A stretch of DNA of 64,000 nucleotides, taken from NCBI RefSeq assembly GCF_010686685.1, contig NZ_JAAGWD010000002.1, positions 558,001-622,000 on the forward strand. Direction: 5' to 3'. Below, piece after piece: positions 17,829 through 27,658 of this stretch (position 1 is the stretch's first letter; each line of letters opens with the position of its first letter). Below the pieces are notes generated by a model. The model ran no database searches. It saw only the letters and a program-made list of their open reading frames with translations, and was not told where the DNA came from. Source of the DNA: Pontibacter burrus. GTDB taxonomy: Bacteria; Bacteroidota; Bacteroidia; Cytophagales; Hymenobacteraceae. Position numbers and translations under genes: made by a program.

Positions 17829-17854
17829 TGCTTTCTATAGTTCGGAAGGCTTTT

Positions 17855-18328
17855 CTAGTATCCTGTTTTATCGACTTTGTTTACCCAACGGTCGAAGGCT
17901 TCTTTGGCTTCTTCGGTCAGGAGTTGCTCCATTGGTATAGCACGTTCGTTTTTGGGTTTGTCCAGTTCCTGGTAAATAAAGCGGTCGTCAAAACCAATGC
18001 GTTCGGCATCTTCGCGGGAGTTGGCATAATATACTTTTTTGGGGCGCGCCCAATAAATGGCACCCAGACACATAGGGCAGGGCTCGCAGCTGGTGTATAG
18101 TTCGCAGTCAGTTAGCTGGTGCGTGCCCAGGGCAATGCAGGCTTTCCGGATCGCTTCTACTTCGGCATGGGCTGTCGGGTCGCTGGAGCCGAGCACGTTG
18201 TTGTAGCCGCGTGCCACAATTTCGCCGTTGCACACAATTACGCAGCCAAAAGGGCCGCCGCAACCTTCTTCCATTTTCTCTACCGATAGCCTGATGGCCT
18301 CACGCATAAAGTCTTCTTTCTGGTTCAT
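17855..18328 (-). CDS. guaD: Guanine deaminase, cytidine-deaminase fold
   Basis: 157 aa from the ATG at 18328. The frame is open 12 codons further but family length and alignment favour the internal Met. The zinc site is visible as HAEVEAIRKAC and CELYTSCEPCPMCLGAIYWAR. The latter, and the stretch GFDDRFIYQELDKP, match Bacillus subtilis GuaD closely, including a C-terminal KTGY-type end (KEY in B. subtilis) that closes the active site in that enzyme. It converts guanine to xanthine and ammonia in purine catabolism and is cytoplasmic. General nucleoside deaminases such as TadA are the main alternative but lack the IYWARPK and FDD stretches. Confidence 0.88.
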   Translation of the reverse strand: MNQKEDFMREAIRLSVEKMEEGCGGPFGCVIVCNGEIVARGYNNVLGSSDPTAHAEVEAIRKACIALGTHQLTDCELYTSCEPCPMCLGAIYWARPKKVYYANSREDAERIGFDDRFIYQELDKPKNERAIPMEQLLTEEAKEAFDRWVNKVDKTGY

Positions 18329-18529
18329 GGGTATTATTTCTTTAGAGTTACCTGTTGATCTCAAAGTGTACGAGGTTTATCTACGTGAAATGCACGTTAA
18401 TATAAAATCAGGTTATTTTTATGATTATTTCCGTAGTAAAGTATAGTTTGTTTTATAACTTACGTTTAAGCTATATAGTTTGCAATTGATATAACTATAG
18501 GTAAATCAACTTTAAACCAACCAGTTTAT

Positions 18530-19705
18530 ATGGAAAAAAATATACTATGGCTGCTGACTTTGCTGATGTGCAGCAGTGCCTGGGCACAAACCAAGCAGAT
18601 CAATTTCAGGAAGGGCACGGTTGCCGAAATTATGGCACAGGCTAAATCTGAAAACAAACCTGTTTTTATTGATGCCTATACCACTTGGTGCGGCCCTTGT
18701 AAATGGATGGACCAGAACGTTTTTGTAGACGAGAAGGTGGCTGAGTACTTCAATGCAAACTTTGTGAACTATAAGCTGGATATGGAGAAGGGCGAAGGAA
18801 TAGAGCTGGCAAAAAAATACGAAGTGCAGGCTTATCCAAGCTTCCTGTTTCTTGCTGCAGACGGCAGTGTAATGCACCGCACGGTGGGCGCCCGGCCAGC
18901 CGAAATGTTTCTGGAAGTAGCAACTATAGCCAAAGACCCGGTACAGAACTTTGCGTCGTATCAGAAGAAATTTAACGGAGGCGAACGCTCCGCTGAATTT
19001 ATGATGGGTTACCTTAAAGTATTAAACGAAGCTGCGCTGGATGCTGGCAAAGTGGCCGAAGCATACTTCGCTACCCGAAAGCCTGAACAGCTGCTGGAGC
19101 CCGGAAACTGGAAACTGATTTACACGAATGTAAATACGGTGGAGTCGCCAACGTTTGAACACCTGGTAAAGAACCGGGAGGCCTTTGCCAAAAAGTATAC
19201 CGCTGACTCTGTAGATTATAAGTTGCTGAGCGTGTATGGCACTGCTCTGAGCCGTGCTGCATACGAAGGCAAAGAAGCAGACTATAGCAAACTGAAAACC
19301 CAGCTAACGAACCTGAAACTGAAAGATGGCGAGACGCAACTGCTGTTCTCGGAAGCCATATATTATGAGCGTAAACAGGATTTGCCAAAGTACCACGCCG
19401 CCAACACCAAACTATACGACACCTATTTCAGCAACGACCCAATGCGCCTGAACAGCATTGCCTGGAAATACTATGAAACGATAGATGACAAAGCCATGCT
19501 GAAAAAAGCAGAAGAGTGGGCGAGCAAATCGGTAAGCCTGGCACCGGGCTATGCCAACCTCGATACCCATGCAGCCTTGCTCTACAAACTGGGTCAGAAA
19601 GAGAAAGCAAAAGAGCAGGCCGAGAAAGCCATTGCAGCTGGCAAAAGATCCGGCGAAGATGTGTCGGGTACCGAGGCTTTGCTACAGAAGATCAATAAAA
19701 TGTAG
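18530..19705 (+). CDS. Secreted thioredoxin-fold protein with C-terminal helical repeats
   Basis: 391 aa. A Sec signal peptide (residues 1-19, cleavage after AWA) predicts export to the periplasm. A thioredoxin-like domain follows, with the redox motif WCGPC at 53-57 in the setting DAYTTWCGPCKWMDQNVF, and a cis-Pro region AYPSFLFL near 102. This DUF255/thioredoxin_7 arrangement is typical of Bacteroidota disulfide handling proteins. From about residue 150 the protein is helical, and TPR-like units are visible near the C-terminus (SIAWKYYE, LDTHAALLYKLGQKEKAKEQAEKAI). It may reduce or isomerise periplasmic disulfides; the partner is unknown. Confidence 0.87.
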   Translation: MEKNILWLLTLLMCSSAWAQTKQINFRKGTVAEIMAQAKSENKPVFIDAYTTWCGPCKWMDQNVFVDEKVAEYFNANFVNYKLDMEKGEGIELAKKYEVQAYPSFLFLAADGSVMHRTVGARPAEMFLEVATIAKDPVQNFASYQKKFNGGERSAEFMMGYLKVLNEAALDAGKVAEAYFATRKPEQLLEPGNWKLIYTNVNTVESPTFEHLVKNREAFAKKYTADSVDYKLLSVYGTALSRAAYEGKEADYSKLKTQLTNLKLKDGETQLLFSEAIYYERKQDLPKYHAANTKLYDTYFSNDPMRLNSIAWKYYETIDDKAMLKKAEEWASKSVSLAPGYANLDTHAALLYKLGQKEKAKEQAEKAIAAGKRSGEDVSGTEALLQKINKM

Positions 19706-19726
19706 TGATACGAGAGCTTAAAACAG

Positions 19727-19762
19727 AAAAGCGTTGGCAACACAGGTGCCAACGCTTTTTTT
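19727..19762 (+). terminator. Terminator after the thioredoxin-like gene
   Basis: AAAAGCGTTGGCA and TGCCAACGCTTTT form a 13-bp perfect stem with loop ACACAGG, followed by T residues, 22 bp beyond the stop codon. Confidence 0.85.
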
Positions 19763-19780
19763 ATAGTTTACAGGTGCCAT

Positions 19781-19851
19781 AAAAACCAAACCTATACTAC
19801 ACTTGTGCATCTTGAACGCGCATACTCGTAGTATAGGTTAGTACGGTTTTT
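19781..19851. repeat. Long imperfect stem-loop
   Basis: AACCTATACTAC (19789-19800) pairs perfectly with GTAGTATAGGTT (19828-19839). Outer arms AAAAACC (19781-19787) and GGTTTTT (19845-19851) extend the stem across a small bulge. The loop is about 27 nt. It lies after the terminator and has no following T-run, so it is not an obvious terminator. The remainder of this gap up to 20074 is AT-rich and shows nothing else. Confidence 0.55.
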
Positions 19852-20074
19852 GGCCCCCTAAGGGAGCTCGCATAATATTGGGTGTGTAGCTGTATAGTAT
19901 AATAATAGCTTTTAAATACTGGATTCGTTTAAGTTTTTGTACGGTGTTATTAAGAACAGGTTCGTAAAACAGAATAAAAATTTGAAGATTTATTTAATGG
20001 AAGTAGTTGATATGTAATATCTTATAAAAATTAATTGCGTAACTGTGCGTATAGAGAATATAAACTATAGAATT

Positions 20075-20677
20075 ATGAAAATTAATAGCTTGAACCTTTT
20101 TTTGGTATTGGGGCTAAGCCTGCTGCTTGCCTGTACTACTACCCGCGACCGTGAGGTGAACGATGAGCTCAGCGATTTCCGGAACTGGGTAAACCAAACC
20201 ACAGCCAATATTTCCGAACGCACTGAAGAAGACTGGAAACGCGCAAAATCCGACTTTAATACTCGTACCCGTGAGCTTGACCAGAAGCAGGAAGGTTTTT
20301 CTGATGAACTGAAACAGGACTACGAGAGCCTGAAAGCAGAGTTCAGGACAGCTGATGAGACCTATGAGCGCAACCAGCGCGCTGCACGCCTTGCAGAGTG
20401 GGAGCAACGGTTGCTAGGCCCTTATGCCGATAAAACAACTATAAACCAGGCCAACGTACGACAGGTGTACATTACTTTTCTGGAAAATGTAAGAAACCAG
20501 CACAAGACCTGGAGCAACGGAGACTGGGAAATGGCCAAGATGGTACTTAACTCCCTGAACGAGCGGAAAGACGAGGTAGATGAGGGCCTGAATACAGATG
20601 ATGAAGTAAAGATAAAAGCATTGCAAATGGAGTTTCGTGCCCTTGAAACAGCTGGAGACCTAGGCGGTAACAACTAA
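20075..20677 (+). CDS. Hypothetical lipoprotein, helical
   Basis: 200 aa from the ATG at 20075. A GTG ten codons upstream would precede the signal peptide with an implausible extension. The lipoprotein signal ends LLLAC with Cys at residue 20. The mature part is highly charged and helical, with repeated Glu/Lys/Arg heptad-like runs such as ISERTEEDWKRAKSDFNTRTRELDQKQ and WEMAKMVLNSLNERKDEV. DUF6565-like proteins of Bacteroidota have this composition, but I cannot assign the family with certainty. Expected location is the periplasmic face of a membrane. Function unknown. Its stop overlaps the stop of the convergent DUF429 gene. Confidence 0.75.
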   Translation: MKINSLNLFLVLGLSLLLACTTTRDREVNDELSDFRNWVNQTTANISERTEEDWKRAKSDFNTRTRELDQKQEGFSDELKQDYESLKAEFRTADETYERNQRAARLAEWEQRLLGPYADKTTINQANVRQVYITFLENVRNQHKTWSNGDWEMAKMVLNSLNERKDEVDEGLNTDDEVKIKALQMEFRALETAGDLGGNN

Positions 20678-21279
20678 ACAATGATCCGGCCTTCTTCCGG
20701 GTCGCCATATAGTGTTGATTGCTTCATCAGGTGGCGGTAGCCGCTGTACCAGGCTAGCTGCGCATCAAACTGGTGCCAGTCCTGCGGCTCATCTTTAACC
20801 GGGATCAGGTGCAGCTCCTGTAATTGCTGTGCCATTTCCGGAAGCAGTGTAATGTCTTTTTTATAGCCTTTCTGCTCCGGAAAAAGTGTTTCTGCCAGTT
20901 GGCTCGGGTAAGTTTCCAGTACACTAATTCCGTTTTCGCTAAGTATAGTTTTAAGGCGGATGGCGCGAGCCGTCAAACCTCCGATAAACATTGGCGACAT
21001 GGCCTGCACTTCGCGGTCGCAGGCGCGGTAAAAGAAATCAGCATCTGATGTGTAAGGCGTTTGATTGTAGGCTTTGGGAAGGCTTAAAGGGGCATCTATA
21101 AAAACTATAGCCGGTCGTACCGCCTGTATTAGTTCCAGCAGAAATTCATCGGCATCCTGGCTACGGGCGCATCCCCAAATGTTAAGTGAGCCTTCGTGTA
21201 ACATGGCAGCGGCAGTGGTGCCGGCAAGCCTGGCGCCATAGTCCACGCCCATAAAAACAGGTAAATCTTCTATCGGCAT
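20674..21279 (-). CDS. DUF429 family protein (predicted RNase H-like nuclease)
   Basis: 201 aa, cytoplasmic. The N-terminal FMGVDYGARLAGTTAAAM carries the first acidic residue of an RNase H-like core (GVDYG), and IVFIDAPLSLP holds the second. AMSPMFIGGLTARAIRLKTIL and VLETYPSQLAETLF match the DUF429 signature of an invariant Tyr-Pro near a Glu. Members are predicted nucleases with no established substrate. The stop codon overlaps that of the convergent lipoprotein gene (4-bp overlap). The neighbouring DinB-fold gene lies upstream on the same strand, 57 bp away. Confidence 0.78.
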   Translation of the reverse strand: MPIEDLPVFMGVDYGARLAGTTAAAMLHEGSLNIWGCARSQDADEFLLELIQAVRPAIVFIDAPLSLPKAYNQTPYTSDADFFYRACDREVQAMSPMFIGGLTARAIRLKTILSENGISVLETYPSQLAETLFPEQKGYKKDITLLPEMAQQLQELHLIPVKDEPQDWHQFDAQLAWYSGYRHLMKQSTLYGDPEEGRIIV

Positions 21280-21336
21280 CTGTAACGTTTTAACTATAGT
21301 TGCCTACGAGACTAACCGTAAATTAGTGGCTTAAAC

Positions 21337-21903
21337 TTATTTTTCGAGCTGTTGCCTGATGTGCTGGATCTGTTGCAGGTGGTGGTTGAAGTGGTCCTGA
21401 ATAAAGGTTAGGGTCTGGCCTATACTCAGCATACCGGCATAAGGATGGCGGAACAGACATTTATCGAGCAGGGCAGGGGGCATCTCCGTGAGCAGGTCTT
21501 CCAACTGGTAGCGCGTGTTGTCCCACTGCAGGTTAAGTTGCTCCAGCGATACCTTTTCAGGTACGTTTGCCACTACGGCCGGGGCTTTAAATTTCATGCC
21601 TGAGTTCAGCGCCATTTTCAGGAGAAAAGCATTGATGCTGTTCTTCAGCGACGATGAGTGTAGTGCTTCCTGTTGTTGTACCTTTCGCTGCACATAGGCA
21701 ATAGTAGCCTGTTCCACCTGCAGCAGGTGAGCCAAAATCTGCCCGATCGACCATTTTCCTTCGGCCGGAGACGTATTCAATACCGTATCATCTATATCTT
21801 GCAGGTCTTTAAACAATTTATTCCGCGACTTTTCAAGATATAAATACTTAACTTCCAGTTTTGGATTCATGAACAGAACGGGGCTAAAAACTGCTGAACT
21901 CAT
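21337..21903 (-). CDS. DinB-family four-helix protein
   Basis: Up to 188 aa. A second Met at 21870 gives 177 aa, and family alignment (MNPKLEVKYLYLEKSRNKL) slightly favours it, but no ribosome-binding site decides. The DinB/YfiT fold is indicated by the first helix, then AEGKWSIGQILAHLLQVEQATIAYV with a potential metal His, and the C-terminal MLSIGQTLTFIQDHFNHHLQQI with two or three more. These proteins form dimeric metal-binding helix bundles; some are bacillithiol or other thiol transferases. The substrate here is unknown. Cytoplasmic. Confidence 0.83.
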   Translation of the reverse strand: MSSAVFSPVLFMNPKLEVKYLYLEKSRNKLFKDLQDIDDTVLNTSPAEGKWSIGQILAHLLQVEQATIAYVQRKVQQQEALHSSSLKNSINAFLLKMALNSGMKFKAPAVVANVPEKVSLEQLNLQWDNTRYQLEDLLTEMPPALLDKCLFRHPYAGMLSIGQTLTFIQDHFNHHLQQIQHIRQQLEK

Positions 21904-22101
21904 AAAAGGTAAATTTTGGTAGCGCGACTAAATCTACATATATTTTATTAAATACAACAACAGGACGGCTTTATTTTGTAGTAAACAGCTGATATTTAGA
22001 AGTGTAGCATAATATTAGTTGAAAACTATAGTTGATATTGTCCAATAAATAGCCTTCATAACCAAATTTATCATAAACTGTATATCTCGTAAAAATTACT
22101 T

Positions 22102-22818
22102 ATGAGCCACAACGACCCGATCGGGGCAGCTATTCAGGATTACCTGAAAGGCAAAAAGAACGGAAGCATTACGGTAGCGTGTAACATTGCCGACGATGAT
22201 ATAATACCTGCTGATTACCTTTTCAGACAGGAAGAGGAAATGCCTGAGCTCGAAACGATAGCATTGGAAGCCTGCCGGGGGCACGTGCTGGATGTTGGTG
22301 CCGGTGCCGGTTGCCATAGTTTACTGCTGCAGGAGCGGGGCTTCCAGGTAACAGCCATCGACATTTCGGAAGGTGCTGCAGATGCCATGCACAAACGTGG
22401 TGTAACAAACGTGCAGCTTAGTGATGTGATGGAGCTGAAAAACCAGCAATATGATACATTGCTGATGCTCATGAACGGGATTGGTATAGTTGGCGACCTT
22501 TTCGGGCTGTACAAGTTCCTGGTGCACGCTAAAACGTTGCTCAACCCGGGCGGTCAGATTTTGCTGGAGTCGTCGGATATACTCTATATGTATGAGCAGG
22601 AAGACGGCTCTGTGCTGCTTGACCTGAATGCTGGCTACTATGGCGAAGTAGAATATAACATGAAGTACAAAACCCACGAAAGCGGCAACTTTAAATGGCT
22701 GTTTATAGATGCCAGCCTGCTGGAGCAATACGCCGAAGAACACGGCTATAGTTTTGAAGTACTCTACGAAGGCGAAAACGGGAATTACCTGGCAAAGCTG
22801 GTATTGTTGGGGGAGTAG
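22102..22818 (+). CDS. Class I SAM-dependent methyltransferase
   Basis: 238 aa, cytoplasmic. Motif I is HVLDVGAGAGCHSLLL (about 61-76), the acidic loop after beta-2 is VTAIDIS, and the motif IV region is YDTLLMLMNGIGIVG. The C-terminal half contains GGQILLESSDILYM and a Tyr-rich sheet (YYGEVEYNMKYK) typical of small-molecule or protein methyltransferases. The acceptor cannot be deduced. It is monocistronic, and a perfect hairpin terminator follows. Confidence 0.85.
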   Translation: MSHNDPIGAAIQDYLKGKKNGSITVACNIADDDIIPADYLFRQEEEMPELETIALEACRGHVLDVGAGAGCHSLLLQERGFQVTAIDISEGAADAMHKRGVTNVQLSDVMELKNQQYDTLLMLMNGIGIVGDLFGLYKFLVHAKTLLNPGGQILLESSDILYMYEQEDGSVLLDLNAGYYGEVEYNMKYKTHESGNFKWLFIDASLLEQYAEEHGYSFEVLYEGENGNYLAKLVLLGE

Positions 22819-22926
22819 GTAATATGTTAATTTTTAATCGATAAAATTCAGTAGCTTATTTAATTACTCATAGCATTGTATACAATGTTTTTACTGTAGA
22901 TAAGAATTAAAACTTATTTAAAGTAG

Positions 22927-22965
22927 AAAGAAAGTCCTGCTACTGTGAACAGCAGGACTTTCTTT
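22927..22965. terminator. Bidirectional terminator overlapping a stop codon
   Basis: AAAGAAAGTCCTGCT and AGCAGGACTTTCTTT form a 15-bp perfect stem around a 9-nt loop. It serves the convergent methyltransferase and 87-aa genes; its right arm overlaps the stop codon of the minus-strand gene (22964-22966). Confidence 0.85.
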
Positions 22966-23227
22966 ATTTGTTCTCCTTGTCTTCGGAACTTTTAAATCCC
23001 ATAAGCTCATAAGTTGATTCTAGAGATGCTTTCAAATTTACTTCAACTCGTTCATACACCTCTTTTTTGACTTCTTCAAAATCTCTATTTTCTAGAAGAG
23101 ATAAAATACGGGCTTGATTAGACAAAATTGATTGCTGTCTAGCAAAAACTCCTGCTTGATCAACATAGTAATCCATGATGAACTTATCGAAAGAGATTTC
23201 TACTGTTTGATTTTTAGGAATGCTCAT
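22964..23227 (-). CDS. Hypothetical protein (87 aa), AT-rich
   Basis: 87 aa from the ATG at 23227; the frame is open to 23269 but the extra 14 codons look non-coding. The protein is soluble and mostly helical, with a strongly charged second half (SLLENRDFEEVKKEVYERVEVNLKASLE) and a Lys/Glu-rich tail. I do not recognise it. Its base composition is clearly more AT-rich than flanking genes, which hints at recent acquisition. The AT-rich gap upstream (23228-23483) contains a degenerate GAATTGCAAATCC hairpin near 23337 like those at 6743 and 53273. Confidence 0.6.
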   Translation of the reverse strand: MSIPKNQTVEISFDKFIMDYYVDQAGVFARQQSILSNQARILSLLENRDFEEVKKEVYERVEVNLKASLESTYELMGFKSSEDKENK

Positions 23228-23483
23228 GGAATTGGTTTTTAATGGAACATATTTTGTTAAATATAGCATTAATCTATTAGAACAAACTCTCTTACTTCTC
23301 TATTTAATCTATTTAATTCATAAGCCTGTTGACCCGAATTGCAAATCCGAAAGAGCAGAGCAAGACAATCGGGTGAGGAAAACAATAGAATCACCTGTCT
23401 AACCATATCAAGGCATCAACAAACTATAATTCTCCGTACCTATAGCTGTTTCAGCTTACCGTTGCAACTATAGTTACAAGCAC

Positions 23484-24440
23484 ATGAACAAACGTGTTGC
23501 CTCTACCTGGCAGATCACCAAGCAAACCTTTAAGGAGTTTATCGACGATAACCCGCTGGATTACGCGGCTATTATCGGCTTTTATACCATTTTCTCGCTA
23601 CCTGCAGTGCTCATTATTACTATTCGTATAGCAGGGGCGGTGTTTGGGCAGGAAGCTGTTCAAGGTGAAGTAGTAAAGCAGCTCGGCGGTATAATTGGCA
23701 AGAACAGTGCGACACAATTCCAGAGCATCATTGAAAATGCAGCCGTATCGGATGCGACAACCATCGGAACTATAGTTGGTGTGGCCACTATGCTCTTCTC
23801 GGCTACCACGGTGTTTGTTGCCCTGCAGGACTCGCTGAATGCGATGTGGGAGGTTAAGGCTAAAGTTGAGAAGGGGTGGCTGAAGTTGCTGATCGGGCGT
23901 GTGCTTTCGCTGGCGATGGTGATCAGTATGGGCTTTCTGCTGTTGGTTTCGCTTTCTATTGATGTGGCACTAGGCATCGTATATGACTTTCTTCGGCAGC
24001 AATTCTCAGGCATTGCCGTTTACTTTATCACAATCGGCAACATCCTGGTTTCCACCATCATCAGCACAGTTATTTTTGCTGCCATTTACCGGGTGTTGCC
24101 TGATGCTAAAATTCGCTGGAAAAATGTGTGGGTAGGAGCTATAGTTACAGCCATCCTGTTTGTGCTGGGCAAGTATGTGCTCAACGTTTACTTCCAGCAC
24201 GATCCGCTGGCCGATACCTATGGCGCAGCAGGCTCGCTGGTGCTTATACTCGTGTGGGTATACTATACGGCCGTTATTTTCCTGTTCGGGGCAGAGTTTA
24301 CGCAGGTATACTCCAAAGCGCACGAAAAGAAGATTGAACCCGATGACACGGCCGTAAAGGTGAAAAAAAAAGAAGTAGAGATTGATACCGATACCGGCAA
24401 AGTAGAAGTTAAGGAAAAAGAAAAAGGCGACTCGTTATAA
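23484..24440 (+). CDS. YihY/BrkB family inner-membrane protein
   Basis: 318 aa with about six hydrophobic segments. The N-terminal FKEFIDDNPLDYAAIIGFYTIFSLPAVLIITI and the central FSATTVFVALQDSLNAMWEVK match the YihY/BrkB family. DAKIRWKNVWVGAIVTAILFVLGKYVLNVYF and YGAAGSLVLILVWVYYTAVIFLFGAEFTQVY are the conserved C-terminal membrane block. The tail after residue 275 is a charged cytoplasmic extension rich in Lys and Glu. The family was once called ribonuclease BN; that assignment is wrong and transport function remains unproven. The stop lies inside a terminator hairpin. Confidence 0.88.
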   Translation: MNKRVASTWQITKQTFKEFIDDNPLDYAAIIGFYTIFSLPAVLIITIRIAGAVFGQEAVQGEVVKQLGGIIGKNSATQFQSIIENAAVSDATTIGTIVGVATMLFSATTVFVALQDSLNAMWEVKAKVEKGWLKLLIGRVLSLAMVISMGFLLLVSLSIDVALGIVYDFLRQQFSGIAVYFITIGNILVSTIISTVIFAAIYRVLPDAKIRWKNVWVGAIVTAILFVLGKYVLNVYFQHDPLADTYGAAGSLVLILVWVYYTAVIFLFGAEFTQVYSKAHEKKIEPDDTAVKVKKKEVEIDTDTGKVEVKEKEKGDSL

Positions 24441-24449
24441 GTCGCCTTC
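24426..24449. terminator. Hairpin terminator overlapping the yihY stop codon
   Basis: GGCGACT (24426-24432) and AGTCGCC (24440-24446) form a 7-bp stem; the TAA stop at 24438-24440 lies in the loop and right arm. TTCTCTT follows. The left side is A-rich, so it may also serve convergent pdhB. Confidence 0.6.
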
Positions 24450-24471
24450 TCTTATTTAGGGTTTAAAGCAA

Positions 24472-25455
<984 letters not shown>

Positions 25456-25529
25456 ATCAGATCTTATATTCTCGATTCAGATGGTAAAATTAAGATAACT
25501 CTTCCAATTTACAAGGCATTTATAGTTTG

Positions 25530-27305
25530 TTATGGCCGGAAAGCATCTTTATAAGCCTGTGCGCTGCGGTATGCATCAAATTCCTTGTCTTCTATGGCCT
25601 TCAGCGTAAAGGCATTATCAGCTTTTATGGCGTGGCGCAGGTGGCTGGTAAGCATGGCTTCATTGTTGGTGCGGGCTGCTATGATGGCTAAACTATAGTT
25701 GGCCAGCCCGTCGTTTGGCTGCAGCTCAAGGGCTTTGTTGTAAAAGCTCTGTGCGCCATCGTAGTTCTCCTTAAGCAGGTAGCTTAGGCCAAGGTTCATC
25801 TGCGTCTGGTAGTTGTTTCCGGCATATTTCAGGCTTTCAATAGCATCGTCATACTGGCCAATTTCTATTTCCAGTGCGGCTTTGTCGGCGAAAATGCGCT
25901 TCAGTTCCTCGGGGTTACCGCCCAGCTTAATGGCATAGTCGTAGTATTGCAGTGCTTCCAGTTTATCGCCGCGCACATGGTAAGCGCTTGCCAAGCTATA
26001 GTATACCGGGGCAGCAGGGTTCCGGAAACCGGCATAAGTCAGGTTGTGGATAGCCTGGGCCAGCAGGGCCTGTTTTGCCTTGTGGCGATACTCTTTGCGG
26101 GCCATTTCCACATACACTTTGCCCAGGTTGTGGTAAGCCGGCCATTTGTTGGTGGTTTTAACTGCAGCTTCATAAATCTTCTTCTTCTCGACAAGAAGTG
26201 GGGTAAGCGTGGCTGCGTGTTGCAGTTCCTGTTCTGTCAGCGCATCGGCAGGGGCTTTTTCTTCAGCAATTTGCTTGGCCAGCAGGTATAGTTCGTAGTC
26301 GGCTTTCTGGTTGAGGTTATAGTTTATAGTTACACCACCATAGCGCAGGCCCGGGTACACATATAGTTGCAGGTACTCGTAAGCAGCGGTTTGCTGTAAG
26401 GCTGCCTCTTTTTCTTTGTCTGATTTGTTGCTATTAACTATAGTTAGTACTTCCTGCACCTGCGCTTTGGGCAGGGCAGAGGCTTTGATTTTTTCGGTGA
26501 GCTGCTCCCAGGTGCTTTTTACAGGCAGTATTTTTATAGTTACTTTTTTGTTGTTATAGTTCAGCACTTCCAGTTTGCTGCGGTAGTAGTTATCCAGCGC
26601 TTCCAGGCGTTTCTGTGCCATGCCCGGTGCGTCATCCGGAGACTGCGAGGCGGTAATGGTCACTTCCTGCGAGGCTACATTATCGGCAATATACTGGTCC
26701 AGCACGGCCAGGTTGGAACCCAGGTGGTTACGAAGCCGCGAGTTGCTTTCTTCAAAGTAAAAGGTAAGCTGTGCCGGCTGATTCACTTCGCTGGCATAGT
26801 TGTCCGGAATGAACAGGATCTCGTTGGTACGCACCATCAGCAGGGGCGTAGTATTCAGTCCGGTGGCGATGGGTTTGGGTTCGCTGTATTTTACGTCTTC
26901 CGTTTCTTTATTAATGGCCATGCCCTGCACATACAGGGTGCCTTTATTCTTTTTAGGCGTGTAAGGGAAGGAGAACTGCTTGGTTATAGTTGGCTGGCCA
27001 TGTTCGTAGAGGAATTCACCAAACTCAAAGTTTATCGCCCCAATCTGTTCCCGATGCTGATCTCCGTACTCGTAATACAGATCCAGTTTATAGCGGTAGC
27101 CGTCTTTTACAATTTTGGGCGGCATGGTTACCTTTACTTCAAATTCAACGAGCTGCCCGTTAGCTACCAATGGGTTTGGCTGCACAGTTATCTCCTGTTT
27201 TTTTGCTGCGCGCACCATTTTCTGCAGGGTGCAACTGCTGGTCAGGGTAGTCAGTAACAGGGCAAGTAGCAGTGTGGTAAGAGAGCTCTTTCTGTAAGTG
27301 CGCAT
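25530..27305 (-). CDS. TPR-repeat lipoprotein
   Basis: 591 aa. A signal sequence ends LTSSC with Cys at about residue 25, so the protein is an exported lipoprotein. The N-terminal half (about 35-190) is beta-rich and unrecognised. The middle contains a region with AVLDQYIADNVASQEVTITASQSPDD, reminiscent of peptidoglycan-binding OmpA-like folds but without the diagnostic motifs. The C-terminal half is a run of TPR units from about residue 390 (YHNLGKVYVEMARKEY, YYSLASAYHVRGDKLEALQYYDYAIKLGG, QMNLGLSYLLKENYDGAQSFYNKALELQP). It probably scaffolds an envelope complex. Monocistronic. Confidence 0.8.
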   Translation of the reverse strand: MRTYRKSSLTTLLLALLLTTLTSSCTLQKMVRAAKKQEITVQPNPLVANGQLVEFEVKVTMPPKIVKDGYRYKLDLYYEYGDQHREQIGAINFEFGEFLYEHGQPTITKQFSFPYTPKKNKGTLYVQGMAINKETEDVKYSEPKPIATGLNTTPLLMVRTNEILFIPDNYASEVNQPAQLTFYFEESNSRLRNHLGSNLAVLDQYIADNVASQEVTITASQSPDDAPGMAQKRLEALDNYYRSKLEVLNYNNKKVTIKILPVKSTWEQLTEKIKASALPKAQVQEVLTIVNSNKSDKEKEAALQQTAAYEYLQLYVYPGLRYGGVTINYNLNQKADYELYLLAKQIAEEKAPADALTEQELQHAATLTPLLVEKKKIYEAAVKTTNKWPAYHNLGKVYVEMARKEYRHKAKQALLAQAIHNLTYAGFRNPAAPVYYSLASAYHVRGDKLEALQYYDYAIKLGGNPEELKRIFADKAALEIEIGQYDDAIESLKYAGNNYQTQMNLGLSYLLKENYDGAQSFYNKALELQPNDGLANYSLAIIAARTNNEAMLTSHLRHAIKADNAFTLKAIEDKEFDAYRSAQAYKDAFRP

Positions 27306-27433
27306 AGCTTGTTCTTATTTTTTTCCGTAGAAGTAAATCATTACACCACTTTTTTGCGTTTGTACTGTATTTGCAGCGGCGTCCCGTTTTGAAGAAATAA
27401 GTTTATAGTATAATTTTAGAGACTGATAAGCAC

Positions 27434-27658
27434 ATGCTCATGAAACGTTTCCAATACTTTATCGAATCCCGTGCATTTGGCGTTTGCACCATGCTGGGCG
27501 AGAAACTAGGCATAGCCAGCAGCAGCATCCGTCTTTCGTTCATTTATGTTTCGTTTCTCACTATGGGCTCGCCGGTAATTATTTACCTGATGCTGGCCTT
27601 TTGGATGAACGTGCAGAAAAGTCTGCGTCGTGAGCGAAGCACCGTCTGGGACCTATAG
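27434..27658 (+). CDS. PspC-domain membrane protein
   Basis: 74 aa, or 72 aa if the second Met at 27440 is used. A PspC domain fills the protein: FGVCTMLGEKLGIASSSIRLSFIYVSF followed by one strong membrane segment (GSPVIIYLMLAFWM). PspC proteins sense or counter inner-membrane stress in proteobacteria; here no pspA or regulator is adjacent. The end overlaps the convergent glycosyltransferase gene by 6 bp. Confidence 0.85.
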   Translation: MLMKRFQYFIESRAFGVCTMLGEKLGIASSSIRLSFIYVSFLTMGSPVIIYLMLAFWMNVQKSLRRERSTVWDL

